A stretch of 64,000 nt of DNA from Stratiolaelaps scimitus (taxonomy: Eukaryota; Arthropoda; Arachnida; Mesostigmata; Laelapidae). Below, piece by piece: positions 13,590 through 24,268 of this stretch. Where the stretch lies: assembly GCA_019614645.1 (NCBI GenBank), contig JABWDB010000015.1, positions 1,984,001 through 2,048,000 of the forward strand. Reading direction: 5' to 3'. Position numbers and translations under genes: made by a program. Each line of letters starts with the position of its first letter. Position 1 is the first letter of the stretch. The notes beneath the pieces were generated by a model. That model saw only the letters and a list, made by a program, of their open reading frames with translations. It was not told the origin of the DNA and did no database searches.

Positions 13590-13690
13590 GCGGTGGGTGC
13601 AGATGGGAGCAGTTGGGACTCGAACCTGCAGCCTCCGCCTATTTCCAGCCCGAGACTTAGCCCCGTGTTGGAGTTTGACAAGTGTATCCA
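13590..13690 (-). mobile_element. tRNA-like SINE head
   Basis: Minus strand: box A-like GGGGCTAAGTCTCGGG and box B CAGGTTCGAGTCCCA (plus strand GGGACTCGAACCTG near 13,616). Spacing fits a tRNA-derived promoter. I see no second copy of the body in the window, so the family is not defined. Confidence 0.4.
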
Positions 13691-14081
13691 TTCAGAGGCT
13701 CTTCGTAACAATATTGCATAAATGATAATCTCACAGTGAGTAGCACACATCGAGCTGTCCAACGGAGCAGAAAGATTGCAAACATTTGGATGTCATTGAA
13801 AAAGAGCCAGATCTGGCACGAATTAAAAATTCGAAACAACCTACAATATATAAAGGCAGACGGGACGCAGTACTATACAATGGGGAGCGTCCCATTTCGA
13901 GGCACCACTGAAAGGGCAGAATCGAAATGCGCGGCAATTTCTACTGGAGAAGAAACAAAGATATCGAAGCAGAGATCGAGAGAGAGGGAGAGAGGGAAGA
14001 GTTGCAGAATACGGCCTCCTTCAGCGGGGCGTCCAGATGTCGCTGATGGCCGTTTTGGGTTCCTTGGCACTTTGGGCACCG

Positions 14082-14096
14082 CCCCCCCCCCCCCCC
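14082..14096. repeat. poly-C run
   Basis: Fifteen consecutive C. Confidence 0.9.
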
Positions 14097-14624
14097 GCCA
14101 TGACTTTCCCCCTATTGGTTTCGCCGACTTGGAGGATCTCTGAATGGGCAATTTTGGAGTTTCGTCTGATCTGGGTGGGAAGACGAAGAGGTCAAAGGAA
14201 CTGCGATCGGTTGCTCAGCGCGCCCCGCCCCAATGGAAGCAGAACAAAAGTGATCCGCGCGTCACTATATATCACGATGACTTGACGGCGTAGACTAGCT
14301 GTGTCTTCTGGCTAATACAACAACGAGTGGTGCTGCTCTCTGATTAACATGTCCTGCCGCTGCGCTAGTCCGCGGCACATCCGGAGTTCTTCAAGGACGA
14401 AGCCACTTACCCCTTCGGGCCCAAGCCGTCGCCCGGACCACGCCACTGTGTTGCGACAAATTAACGAAATGCTGAGCGAAGCAATATCCAGTGGATGATA
14501 GTAGCTCGTAGTATAGTGATAATAATGATTATAATCCTAATAAAATGTGACATCCGAAATTAATGATCGGACGCGTCCGAGCGTTAGGCTAGTCCGGGGC
14601 GTCGGGGCGGCGTTGTTGGGCTGT

Positions 14625-14642
14625 ACGCGCGCGCGCGCGCGC
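14625..14642. repeat. alternating (CG)n tract
   Basis: About nine CG units followed by CTCGCTCTCCCGCGAGAGAG. Alternating purine-pyrimidine sequence of this kind can adopt left-handed DNA. Confidence 0.85.
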
Positions 14643-15759
14643 TCGCTCTCCCGCGAGAGAGCAGCTGCCCAACTACAACAGACCGTTATTATTATATTAG
14701 ATCTGACAGCCGGCTCGGCGACCTTCCGCTTGGAAATAACCTCATCGCTCCTCTGCCCCGGCCCCATTATCCGCTCGTATTTCGGAGCCTGACCAGCCCG
14801 CGCAAGTTTGTTCAGAGTACGACGAACACTGTACATAAAGCGGCCTACGGCATACAGTGACACACGCCTCGGCCGACCCCCGATCAGGCCTACGAATGGC
14901 CTTAACGGCTTGACATTTATTGCTCATCGATATATCAACGCCGAATAGCAGACCATTGATTGGATTTACTGATGCGGTTAAAGTAAACATTCGGTTGCCC
15001 ATCTATCCGATATTAGCTGGAACGAGGAGGTTCGTTTGTGCGAGGCCACCGGGGCACGTCTCGTGTTTCTGCTTTTAGGGCTGAAAAAAAGCAGCCTGCT
15101 GTGGTATGTGCACACACACGTTGAGTGCGTGGCCGTGTCTGACTCTGATAATTGTAGGTCATACAATAGGCGTAGGCTACAACTAGCATTAACATTGAAG
15201 ACGGGCAGGCAAACAGGTTTCTTTCCTCAGAGGCAACTATAGGTTTATTAGAGATTCCGTTCCTCGCCGTTCCAGTGATCTGCCTCTGATCGTAGAGATT
15301 TACGCAGACGTTGTATGCTCACTAAATCGTTAGCTGCTGGCCGTCTTCTGGACGCGGCCGCCAGAGCACAGTGTTATTCTCATACAGTGTCCCACTGTGA
15401 CATGCAAAAGCGAGACGACGTGTTTAGTCTGTCGACACCGCGACAGGCTTCGATCAACGCCCAGTTCATTAGTGGCGGGGATCCTGCACAGTGGTATACT
15501 ATTCGAACCTACCCGTTGCATGGGTGGTCAGCTGTACGTACAAACGATTGCTTCACTCAGCTTTTGATAGTGGATTGGCATTGTTGCTGACAAGAACCAT
15601 GTTTACAAAATCCTCTATTTAGAATGTAATATTATAGAATATTACAATTGTCGTACGTATAAGGGCATCAGTTCTTCTCAGTCCAAGGGACCGTGGTGGT
15701 ACCTGCTGAAATCGCGTTTTGCCCCTTGTACAAATCTAATGACGGGGCGTTGTGGTACG

Positions 15760-15814
15760 AAAAGTATCCTGCTAGTTCACCTTCTCGTAGTAGGTAAACT
15801 AGCAGGATACTTTT
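15760..15814. repeat. hairpin with 22-bp arms
   Basis: Arms 15,760-15,781 and 15,793-15,814 pair at 21 of 22 positions (core GTATCCTGCTAGTT) around an 11-base loop. No open frame or recognised element overlaps it. Confidence 0.85.
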
Positions 15815-16284
15815 GCAAGAACTATGTTTCAAGCAAAAAAAGAAGTGTCCAGCCATGCACTAGGTCGAACTGTAGCGCGGACTGATCAATTGTGATGAAA
15901 AGACAAATGGGTGAGCATAGCGTTCCAAGGAGCCGAGGAAACACTTCAAGGATTCCTGTTCATCATGTTGTCATGTAGTGGCCCCCCAAAATGCCTGACG
16001 GCTCTGTAGGCGATTTAGAAAATACATATGTTAACAAAGTGCCCTGTGCTTTCGTGCGGCTAACCAAGGCATATCCCTAAAGGCATATCCACCCGCGACC
16101 GGGAAATGATGAAAAATGCAATTTCAATAAAAGCTGTTGACTTGTCGTTCTTCTTCTTGGGCTAGGGAGCCCCCTTCTGACGACACTAATTGGTCAAAGG
16201 CTTTCGACCTGTCTTCCGTTCGTTTCCAGGGTAGCGTCCGTCTGGAGGTAACACTGGCTCAAGTCTGTCGAATGATGTCGTGTA

Positions 16285-16300
16285 CGCGCGCGCGCGCGCG
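16285..16300. repeat. alternating (CG)n tract
   Basis: Eight CG units preceded by TGTA and followed by AGAGCGAG. Composition closely resembles the 14,625 tract. Confidence 0.85.
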
Positions 16301-18592
16301 AGAGCGAGATTGAGAATGGTCACAGCACATTATGAAAGCAGGGCTATTCTAATAACGCCTTAAGCTGGCAGCGTGACCCTTGTGACTTTTGTACTTCGAG
16401 TATCACGTAGCCGACACACGACGTCTGTCCTACTCCCTACCCCGACCTTGCTGTCCCGGACGGGCTCAGATATTCCTCAGAATATTCGCCTCTTTCGAGC
16501 AACCGACTGCGTCTCAATCGACCTTGAAAATCGGCAAGGGGAGACTGAAGGACTTTTTGCTCTCAAAACGAGAAGATCGATCGTCCGCTACAGCTCTATA
16601 TGAACCAAGGAAAAAGATGAAATAAGTCAGTATAGACAGGGCGGGGCACAAACGTCGACACGCTTCACTCAAGCAATAAACGCTTATGATTAACTGGCAT
16701 CGATATTTCGCTTCGACTGCCGGCGCTTCTTGCCCCCGATGGAAATGCTCCTGCTTTTATATAACAGAGAATCATTTCCAGTGTACGTATTCACAGGTTA
16801 TGAATCGTATTTTTCTTAATATTTGCACACTATTCATATTGGATATTTGCATACCTAGTGAGGGAACTAGCTACCATCTCTCTGTTCGTCTAGGTCTCTA
16901 TCTATCTGGCTGCTCTACTTGGTCGAGCTAACTCAGCTCCTCCCGCCATCGTGAGACTATTGGCTCTATTGTCGATGAGCGGTTCGGGGGTTGCCGAGCT
17001 TCTGGACGTGCGAGGGAACCATTTTCCTTCATCGTAGGCATACGCCACCACTATGTAGAACAGGAAGAGACTGCCATGATCCTTGTCGTGCTATTTGATG
17101 GACGACCCTAGGGCCGAGAATATTGTCACCCCAAGAAAGAAGGGAAGCTAGCTCTCTCTCTTGCAATGAACTGTCCATGCTAGACAACGAGGACCGTCTC
17201 GGGATAGGAGGGCCCTTAATAGGCACTTCGACTGCCTGTGGCACTATTGGGAATTCGGATATATATATATGTATGTATATATATTTAGAACCATTGGCGT
17301 CATGCTAAGAGCAGTTTGACTGTGATAGTAATAATAATAATAGTGCCTTTATTGGCAATCCTTCAACCACAAGATATCTGAAGTTTATATGTGAGATCCT
17401 AACCCAGGTCCACTCATTGGTTGCGCATGGACAACAAATGTCAACATCTCACATTTCGCGCTTTCGTACGAACTCTTTTCAGTACTTACGTGTTCTACCA
17501 TTGAGTACAAACGTAACACATACAGAGCTGTCCGGACGTCCAGAAGGCCATCCGGTGTCATTCACTACCCAATCCAAGGCCCTGCCGTCAGCCAGACTCA
17601 AGGATATCATTATAGTTCTGTGACGTTAGAGCTCACGTGTTCTGCCATCAGCTTGCCATGCGTGCGTATGACACAGTACAGCGCCAATTCACCGAATACA
17701 CACACCGCTCTCCGTGCCACCGTTCTCCGTGAATTCTCTTCGATCATCTGCTACGGCGAATTGCACTCGTCCCCTCGTGACCTTCCCGCGCGATTTCGCG
17801 CCGCCGACGGCGACTAGCATTTGTGTACACTCCAACGCCAATGTACAGCCGATGTGTTGCCGTTGCCGAGGCCCTTCTGCGTCGCACCGGCAGAGCCTCG
17901 CTTCAACAGTTCAGGAGTTCCGCGAAAAGTTCTTCAAGTGCGGATTGAACGACCGCCCGTCGGCCCTTACCCCTGTCGCAAAGGGGCCTGCCGTCGTTGT
18001 TGCTCGCTGAAGGGCGCCGTCCTCCGAGTGACGCTTGATTCGTCGGTGGCGGCTTAACAAGTCAAGTGTTCAAGTCCCTTGGTCGCGGCCGCTCCACCCC
18101 ATTGTCACATTGTTCTCCTTGTTGTCGGTGAAGCAGTTCGTGCTGCTGCTACCACGGCTGGTTTGACTCCGGTAAAACTGTTTGCTTGACAAATGTTGGC
18201 CCTGATTTCAAGACATCGAGCACACAATGTGTTCTCAACGGTCCCTGTGCACTGAAGAATAAAAACGAATCGATCTTGCTGTATTATACTGTACATAGTA
18301 TGAGAGCCCATATCAGGTTGATTTTTATCTCTAGTCAATGCATGCTAAGGGGCACTCATGCTACGCGTAGTGAAAACGGTTTAACTCGCGTGTTCTGCAA
18401 AACTCCCTCAAAAGACCTACTGGAATAGCGGAACAATTAACGGGTAGATCGTGTGATCGCTGTACCTCTATTGCTTGTAATCGTCTAGGCGAACTATCTA
18501 TCCCTTGAATTTTGGCGCTGCTGGCTGGCCTTCAAAGTTCAGAAGGTGGGACCAGCGGATTTTGCTGGGCTGTATACGTCAATCAATTATAC

Positions 18593-18595
<3 letters not shown>

Positions 18596-18624
<29 letters not shown>
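18596..18624. repeat. (TA)n microsatellite
   Basis: Uninterrupted TA dinucleotides, about 29 bases. Confidence 0.95.
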
Positions 18625-18627
<3 letters not shown>

Positions 18628-18794
18628 TCGTCATTTGTATCAACTTAATCGTTTAGTAACTGCTATCTGCCCTTGAATAGGTGCCACTAGAGGAACAAGT
18701 CCGTACGGCACTTACGGCCGAGCAGGGGACAATGCATTGGATCTTGAGATAAGTTCCAACGACAAAAGGCGAGGTGCCATTGGTCATTTACCAG

Positions 18795-18812
18795 TGAATA
18801 GCTAGCTATTCA
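18795..18812. repeat. 18-bp perfect palindrome
   Basis: TGAATAGCTAGCTATTCA is its own reverse complement with no loop. It could be chance at this window size. Confidence 0.6.
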
Positions 18813-18843
18813 GCCGATCCTTATCCGTTGAGTGGAGGCAGCG

Positions 18844-18859
18844 CCCCCCCCCCCCCCCC
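18844..18859. repeat. poly-C run
   Basis: Sixteen consecutive C. Confidence 0.9.
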
Positions 18860-20037
18860 TCGTCCACAATATTATCGGCCGTCATCACCGGATTCGCGCG
18901 CGGACAGCTTCGCAAGTCAGTGCCCAGGCCTTGCTGCTTGGACCAGCGACTCGGTTCGACGAATATCGAAAGGCCCCAGATGGTCGACAACTCAACCGAT
19001 CCACTGAGCACTGTGCGCTTTTTCGTGCTGATACATCTACAAGAAGATGCGTGTACAGTGAAAAGAAGAAGATCCTGGTTGTGATCCGACCGAAATAAAA
19101 AGCTGTGTTTACGTTAATCGTAAACAGATATTATGTTTCAAATGTTCTCAATAATATTTCCGAGTAATGGAATATGTAGCAATGTGTCGCATGCGCAGTA
19201 TATAACAAGCGTCACACTTGACTCAGATGGTATGATTAGATGAAGACGAGAATTATCACGTGGTCCGTGTAGTTGATAGCAGAACGACAGAAAAATGCGC
19301 ACATGTCATATGTGCGATATGAATGGGTAGATTAATTCGCCGAAGGATCGATGATCTTTGAGAAAGATGATGCGATTTTGACGGTAGCTGCCATGATATG
19401 TGAATCGAATCAGAATGCTATATTATTTAAATGAGGCCCCGAAAAGCGAGTGGCAAATTGGCTGGAATATGAATACGGTTTAGGAAGGTTGTTATGGAAA
19501 GAAATTGTCAGAGCGACAAAGGTTCATTATAGTTCTACAGTTAACTCAGCAGAGACCATATCTGAGCAATCAATGTATTAACTGCGTGTCACTTACGGCA
19601 ATTCTCCGTTGAGGACACTTACTTCGAGAGGAGCTCGATGTTGCAGCAACACGGAATAATGCACAAATGAATTTTGTCCCGTCTGCCATAGGGACAAAAG
19701 CTATGCGACGAACGGTGCTTCCGAGCCGTTCTATAATGGCACCCCTTGGACCCCCAACTTGAAATTGTTCAAAAACCTTATTGGAAATTACGTGGGCTTC
19801 GTGTGATATTGTACACCTTTTACCTATATTTTTCTTCCGAGAACCCAAGCAATGCATGTTGCAATTCCGTCAATAAACCGCAGTTTGTATTGATTTGCTC
19901 CGTTCGATCCATCTTACTTAACATCTTGGCCAGTATTCGTAGGCCTGCTTCTTAACTATGTCATCTTTAATTCACGCATATACAGTGGTGTGAATAAACT
20001 TAACGCACCCCCTATATTTCAACAAATCTTTACAAAT

Positions 20038-20078
20038 AATACACATTTGAGGCATTTATTCTGCCTCAAATGTGTATT
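20038..20078. repeat. inverted repeat at the inner edge of the Tc1 left terminal repeat
   Basis: Arms of 17 bases (20,038-20,054 and 20,062-20,078) are perfect reverse complements around a 7-base loop. The right arm copies the inner end of the terminal repeat in reverse, so part of the terminal repeat exists three times in this element. Confidence 0.85.
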
Positions 20079-20148
20079 CTTTATTCTTCATTACTGGGGA
20101 GCTTTCACTTCTCTTGGCAGGCTCCCACTCGCTTTCATCTCATCTTGA

Positions 20149-20535
20149 ATGAATAGCGAGGACTATCAGCAGATATTCACTAGCAACCTACTACCATTTA
20201 GGAGTAGATTTCATCGACTGCTAATTGCTTTCCAACAAGATAACGCTTCAATTCACATCAGCGCTAGTACACGTGCGTGGTTAGGACGGCACGACATTGA
20301 AACCCTAGAGTGGCCAGCATGTTCTTCTGATTTCAACCCGATGGAGAACCTCTGGGGCATTCTTGTCCGACGAGTATATGCGTCGAATCGACGGTATACA
20401 TCTGTGGAAGCACTACGAGAGGCGTCGTTGGCCTGGGGAGGTGTCGGCGACCAGATCCTGCTAAATCTCATTGATAGTATGCCGAACAGAATCTTTGACG
20501 TTATAATTAGCAAGGGTAGGGCCACACGGTACTGA
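20149..20535 (+). pseudogene. Tc1 transposase C-terminal fragment (DD34E)
   Basis: A 128-codon open frame starting MNSEDYQQIF. It contains FQQDNASIH with the second catalytic Asp, and NPMENLWG with the catalytic Glu 34 residues further on, the DD34E spacing of the Tc1 family. A TGA lies immediately before the ATG. About 200 residues holding the paired-like DNA-binding domain and the first catalytic Asp are absent, so it cannot be active. The retained part has no internal stop, which is consistent with deletion within an otherwise little-decayed copy. Confidence 0.88.
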
Positions 20536-20789
20536 TTAGCACAGGAAAACAAGAATTAATTCAGCGAGAACACTCGATAACTGAGGGTGCGTTATCATTT
20601 TACACAATCGAAATATGACACATTTTGTAGTAGCAGGCTGCATGCGATGTCATATGCGTTGTTCTATGTGGTATGTATGCTATTTGACGCGTACATTAAT
20701 CTGACACAGAATAAATGCCTCAAATGTATATTCTTTGTAACGATTTGTTGAAATATAGGGGGTGCGTTAAGTTTATTCAGCCCACTGTA

Positions 20790-20979
20790 TAGGGGCAAAT
20801 ACATCGACACGTTTCCTCTCTTCTTGTAGAGACAGTAGAATAATACCTAGCTCACAGCAAGAACACAACAATTACGCATATCACTGAAAGCAGTTTCCAG
20901 ACTCTCTCTCTCTCTCTCCCACGCATCAATTGGTTGCTATAATAGCGCAAAAAATCAACGTTATCAGTAATTTTACATG
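20790..20979 (-). other. probable 3-prime untranslated remainder of the non-LTR element
   Basis: About 190 bases between the non-LTR stop codon and the Tc1-type element. It contains a CT/GA run at 20,901-20,919 and no open frame. Assigning it to the retroelement rests only on position; no poly-A tail or target duplication was found. Confidence 0.3.
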
Positions 20980-22250
20980 TTAAACACAGTCATCACTACC
21001 CCTAACTATTTTCTTAACTTCATGGACAAACTTCTCTGCTGAGATGAGAGATGGACTCTCACTCGGGGAGAGCCCCATACGTCTGGTAGGCGGTAAGCCA
21101 GAGTATGGCGGCTTGACTCTGTGGTGGTGAATGGTCTTTGGTGGTGAAAGAGATGTCACCGGGAATTTTTTCTCTTACTATTTTGAAGGCAAGAAGGGCA
21201 GTCTGAACCTTGCTGATTTTACGGAGGCGAAGGAGCTCCGCACTATCTGTAACTGAAGTACTGCGACGCCGATCAAAAATGGCTCTAAGTGCGTCGTTCT
21301 GAATGGTTTCTCCTTTGTGCAGCGTTCCCTGAAGGCCACCACCCCAGATTGTGATGCCATAGGAAAGCAGAGGAATGAGTAACATCCTATACACCAGCAA
21401 TAATCCCTCTGTTGGTACTCCAAGTTCCCTCAGGCGGCGCAGTGAGGCAATCACATTTTGGAGTAATTGTCCGTAGGTGTTCATGCCATCTAGTGTGTCT
21501 TGGAGAGCAAGACCCAAACATTTGACAGAGGAACATAGCGGAACCGACGAATTGCATAACTGAACTGACTGGATTGGAGTTGTCCTTTGTGGCGAACGAA
21601 TGAGGTCAATACTCGTTTTGCTAGCGTTTATGACCAGACCAAATTTCTCGAAAATTTTCATCACAGCCTCAACCTTGGGCATCAGCCTACGGCCATCGTC
21701 CTGGATGGAGGGAGGGGAAATTCTAAATAGGAGCGACGTGTCATCTGCATATGCAATAGTTCTACAAAATGTGCAGGCTGATATTTCTAACGAGATGAAG
21801 TTCATTAGGATAATAAACATATATGGCCCTAGAATAGAGTCTTGCGGCGTGCCGATGTCAACTGTCCTCCAACGTTGATTCCACGTTTCCAACCTTCACT
21901 GCCTGTTGTCTCCCTGCAAGAAGGTATGAACGAAACCAAGAAACAACCAAGCTGCTGCAACCAAGATGATCAGGTATTTGTAGAAAGCACGACTGTTGTA
22001 GGCAGTTGAAAGCGGCTGACACATCAAGGAAGTCTCCCAAGCAAAGCTGGTTGTTCTCACTAGAGTCGGTTATCTCCTGCAATAGGTGTGCTAGCGCCAA
22101 TTCGGTAGACCTACCATTGTGAGAACCATGGTGACAGGGCGAGAAAAAGTTTTTCGAGTTGAGATAACGGTCTAATCTAACCAGAACAATCATCTCCATC
22201 AATATATCAGTTATTCTCATGGAGGCCACCATTACCACCACGTATTCCAA
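20980..22250 (-). pseudogene. non-LTR retrotransposon reverse transcriptase relic (CR1/jockey-like)
   Basis: Three reading frames together give the order of a LINE reverse transcriptase. In the first, about 22,250-21,860, are LDRYLNSKNFFSPCHHG, then GRSTELALAHLLQEI, then FLDVSAAF with its catalytic Asp near 22,024, then SWFRSYL. A frameshift near 21,860-21,890 leads to the second frame with TPQDSILGP (usual form GVPQGSILGP), YADD at about 21,740-21,751, and the thumb motif KCLGLAL. A second frameshift near 21,070 leads to a short final stretch ending at a TAA at 20,980-20,982. The catalytic residues survive, but the frame is broken twice, the endonuclease half is missing, and GVPQGS is altered, so this is a dead 5-prime-truncated copy. 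It lies on the same strand as the ionotropic receptor and begins roughly 130 bases past its stop. The clade is inferred from the motif style and could equally be L2 or a related lineage. Confidence 0.8.
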
Positions 22251-22383
22251 GAGGGTCCTTGTGCACGCCTCACTTGTTACCCTATCATTGCCTTGAATGA
22301 AGAGGCTTTCACCCGACTTAACATCTGTTACATTTGTAATACATGTACTGCTTGTCGTTGCCGCGCCATGAACGAGGCATGCT

Positions 22384-24135
22384 TCACATCTTGCTGCACA
22401 GAATTCGTCGGAAAATGCATACAGCAAGCGCAATCACATATCCGCCGAGCAAGAGCTGAAAACTAATTCTTAAGTCGTGGAAAACAATTGTTTCTTTCGT
22501 TGGATCAGTGAGGTCTTCTGGTTGAATGCAACGAGGTGGCCATTCCCTGTCACCGTTCAGCATGGCATGACTTAGACAATCAAGCATACTCATATTGTAA
22601 ACAAGCGGCTGCTTCCAATACAATTTTAGCTTGGCATCGACGCCTCGCGGCAGCATGCTACCAGGACTAGTTCTTATCACACCATACCTACGAAGTAAAT
22701 GGATTAATTGTGTTCCACTGAACGCGTTGGTGAGTTTCCACGCATCGTATAGCACGCCCGTGTCAACGTCATTTGCTTCAACGCTAACCTCTTCCAGGTC
22801 TATGACTGACGTTATGTATTGCTGACTCGTAATCGGGATACGGTAAACTTTGAGACGTGGAAATATTTGCGTGATCAAATACTCTATGAAATCGCTATGA
22901 TGACAAAGTCCGTCACCGCTCACAAAATGTGGGATATCAAGGGATACCAGTAGATCTAGTTCTGAATAGGCCATTCTTGGATGTCGGCTGAGGACTTCAA
23001 CCGCTTCGTAGCATCTATCTACCAGGCGGATTCGTTGTTCGGGAAGACCGTGCAGGCTGGCCACGATATTCGCTCGAAAAGTAAAGCCCACAATCTGCAC
23101 TAACAAGACCCACAACGCCAAGGCCACGAGTTCCTTGCCGGGCTGCAATGTGATCGAAGTCCAGATGCTCGCAACGAGGAGAAACACACGCTGTTCATAC
23201 TGACCTCGGCGCATATTCGCAATTGCCGAAGCCAACAAAAGTACGCACAGCCAAATCTCAACATTGAGAATAGTTCGGGCTATCTCAGAGCTTCTGTCGA
23301 CTTTCGGGATACGCGCGTATGCTATAACCGGCAGACTTGATACTCCAGAAAGATGCTCCTCAACGAACGCGTTTGAAGGCCGAGTAAACAAGAGCACCCG
23401 CAGAAGTTCACTGTGATTACCTATCTTATGAAGAAGTAACTCATTCGGTATTCGTGCAAATGAAATATTCAGTTCTGCGATTGGCTCCCCACGAAGGATC
23501 TCGAGATTTTCAATCCTTCGATATTTACTCGAGCTCACAGTCAAGTGCAGATCGAGAAATCTCGAGTATCTGCGATCGCGCGGTTGGCTGCTTTTGGTCC
23601 ACATGGCTGGCCCTCCGGAACCGAAAATAACGACGACCACCGGCGTTGACATCAATTCAAGTTTGAATTGTTCCTTACGACGTCTAGTTAGCACGACGCT
23701 TACAGTGTCCTCCTCAGGAAGTGCCATATACTTCACGATATTGCTAAGAAGACGAGGTGGCCTAGGTTTGTCGCGCGCCCGTTCATCCCAAAGGCACTGC
23801 TGACATTCTAATATAACGTACCGGGTGTCTGAGTGTGCCGTGCGATACCATCTGGAAAAACCGAAGCTCTTTGGTTGGATAAGCGCAAGCGACCAACGTA
23901 ATTTGGTGAAGTCGAGATATGACGCACCGAGCACCGTTCGTATCGATGTGGGTATATTCAACCGGCAACCCAAATCCACGATGACACAGGGCCGATCAGA
24001 GACGTTGCATTTGCTGGATAGTGATGTTTGAAGGAATATGGAGACTGCGTCAACGATATCCGCCGTCACGGCGCAATCACCTGCGCAGCTCAAAAAGATG
24101 GCGCAGAAGAAGAAATACGCCATTAGGACATTCAT
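22384..24135 (-). CDS. divergent ionotropic receptor (iGluR-related chemosensory channel subunit)
   Basis: Single open frame of 583 codons. I start it at the ATG at 24133-24135 because the frame upstream has only a GTG, and this ATG is followed at once by a hydrophobic signal-peptide-like stretch (MNVLMAYFFFCAIFLSCAG). Seen in the protein: a long extracellular half with several cysteines; a first membrane segment near residues 291-308 (WLCVLLLASAIANM); a short pore-like hydrophobic stretch near 314-334 (VFLLVASIWTSITLQPGKE); a second membrane segment near 336-361 ending FRANIVASL, which sits where glutamate receptors carry SYTANLAAF; an S2-like lobe; and a third membrane segment near 557-575 before a very short tail. 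This order (S1, M1, pore, M2, S2, M3) is that of ionotropic receptors, and the length fits divergent IRs that lack a large amino-terminal domain. A predicted role is ligand-gated cation conduction in chemosensory cells. No intron is needed. The ligand cannot be read from the sequence. Confidence 0.8.
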   Translation of the reverse strand: MNVLMAYFFFCAIFLSCAGDCAVTADIVDAVSIFLQTSLSSKCNVSDRPCVIVDLGCRLNIPTSIRTVLGASYLDFTKLRWSLALIQPKSFGFSRWYRTAHSDTRYVILECQQCLWDERARDKPRPPRLLSNIVKYMALPEEDTVSVVLTRRRKEQFKLELMSTPVVVVIFGSGGPAMWTKSSQPRDRRYSRFLDLHLTVSSSKYRRIENLEILRGEPIAELNISFARIPNELLLHKIGNHSELLRVLLFTRPSNAFVEEHLSGVSSLPVIAYARIPKVDRSSEIARTILNVEIWLCVLLLASAIANMRRGQYEQRVFLLVASIWTSITLQPGKELVALALWVLLVQIVGFTFRANIVASLHGLPEQRIRLVDRCYEAVEVLSRHPRMAYSELDLLVSLDIPHFVSGDGLCHHSDFIEYLITQIFPRLKVYRIPITSQQYITSVIDLEEVSVEANDVDTGVLYDAWKLTNAFSGTQLIHLLRRYGVIRTSPGSMLPRGVDAKLKLYWKQPLVYNMSMLDCLSHAMLNGDREWPPRCIQPEDLTDPTKETIVFHDLRISFQLLLGGYVIALAVCIFRRILCSKM

Positions 24136-24248
24136 TTGAATTTGTTTGCACCAGGGTTGAACTATATCCGCTATCCGATGTAAGTCTCGGTACCTCCAGA
24201 ATCGATTGAAAGAATCAACCGGTTGCAGCCGTCCACAAATTTTTATAG

Positions 24249-24268
24249 ACTTAATATTATACAATAGT
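24249..24268 (-). promoter_or_regulatory. possible TATA-like element upstream of the receptor gene
   Basis: Read on the minus strand, the stretch contains TATAATATT about 115-120 bases before the chosen ATG. It is the only TATA-like string close to the start, but the region is AT-rich and such strings arise by chance, so support is weak. Confidence 0.2.

Larger units (their letters stand above)
13860..19980. other. no gene recognised
   Basis: Microsatellites, two CG tracts, two poly-C runs, one hairpin and one palindrome, but no open frame with recognisable content. Confidence 0.5.
19983..20787 (+). mobile_element. Tc1-family DNA transposon, internally deleted, with 81-bp terminal inverted repeats
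   Basis: Both ends read CAGTGG inward and then match over 81 bases (19,983-20,063 and 20,707-20,787) with few mismatches; shared stretches include AATAAACTTAACGCACCCCC. TA dinucleotides at 19,981-19,982 and 20,788-20,789 form the expected target duplication. At 805 bp it is about half the usual size of a Tc1 element. It keeps only the C-terminal part of the transposase. The near-identity of the two repeats suggests it is fairly young or was mobilised in trans. Confidence 0.92.
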
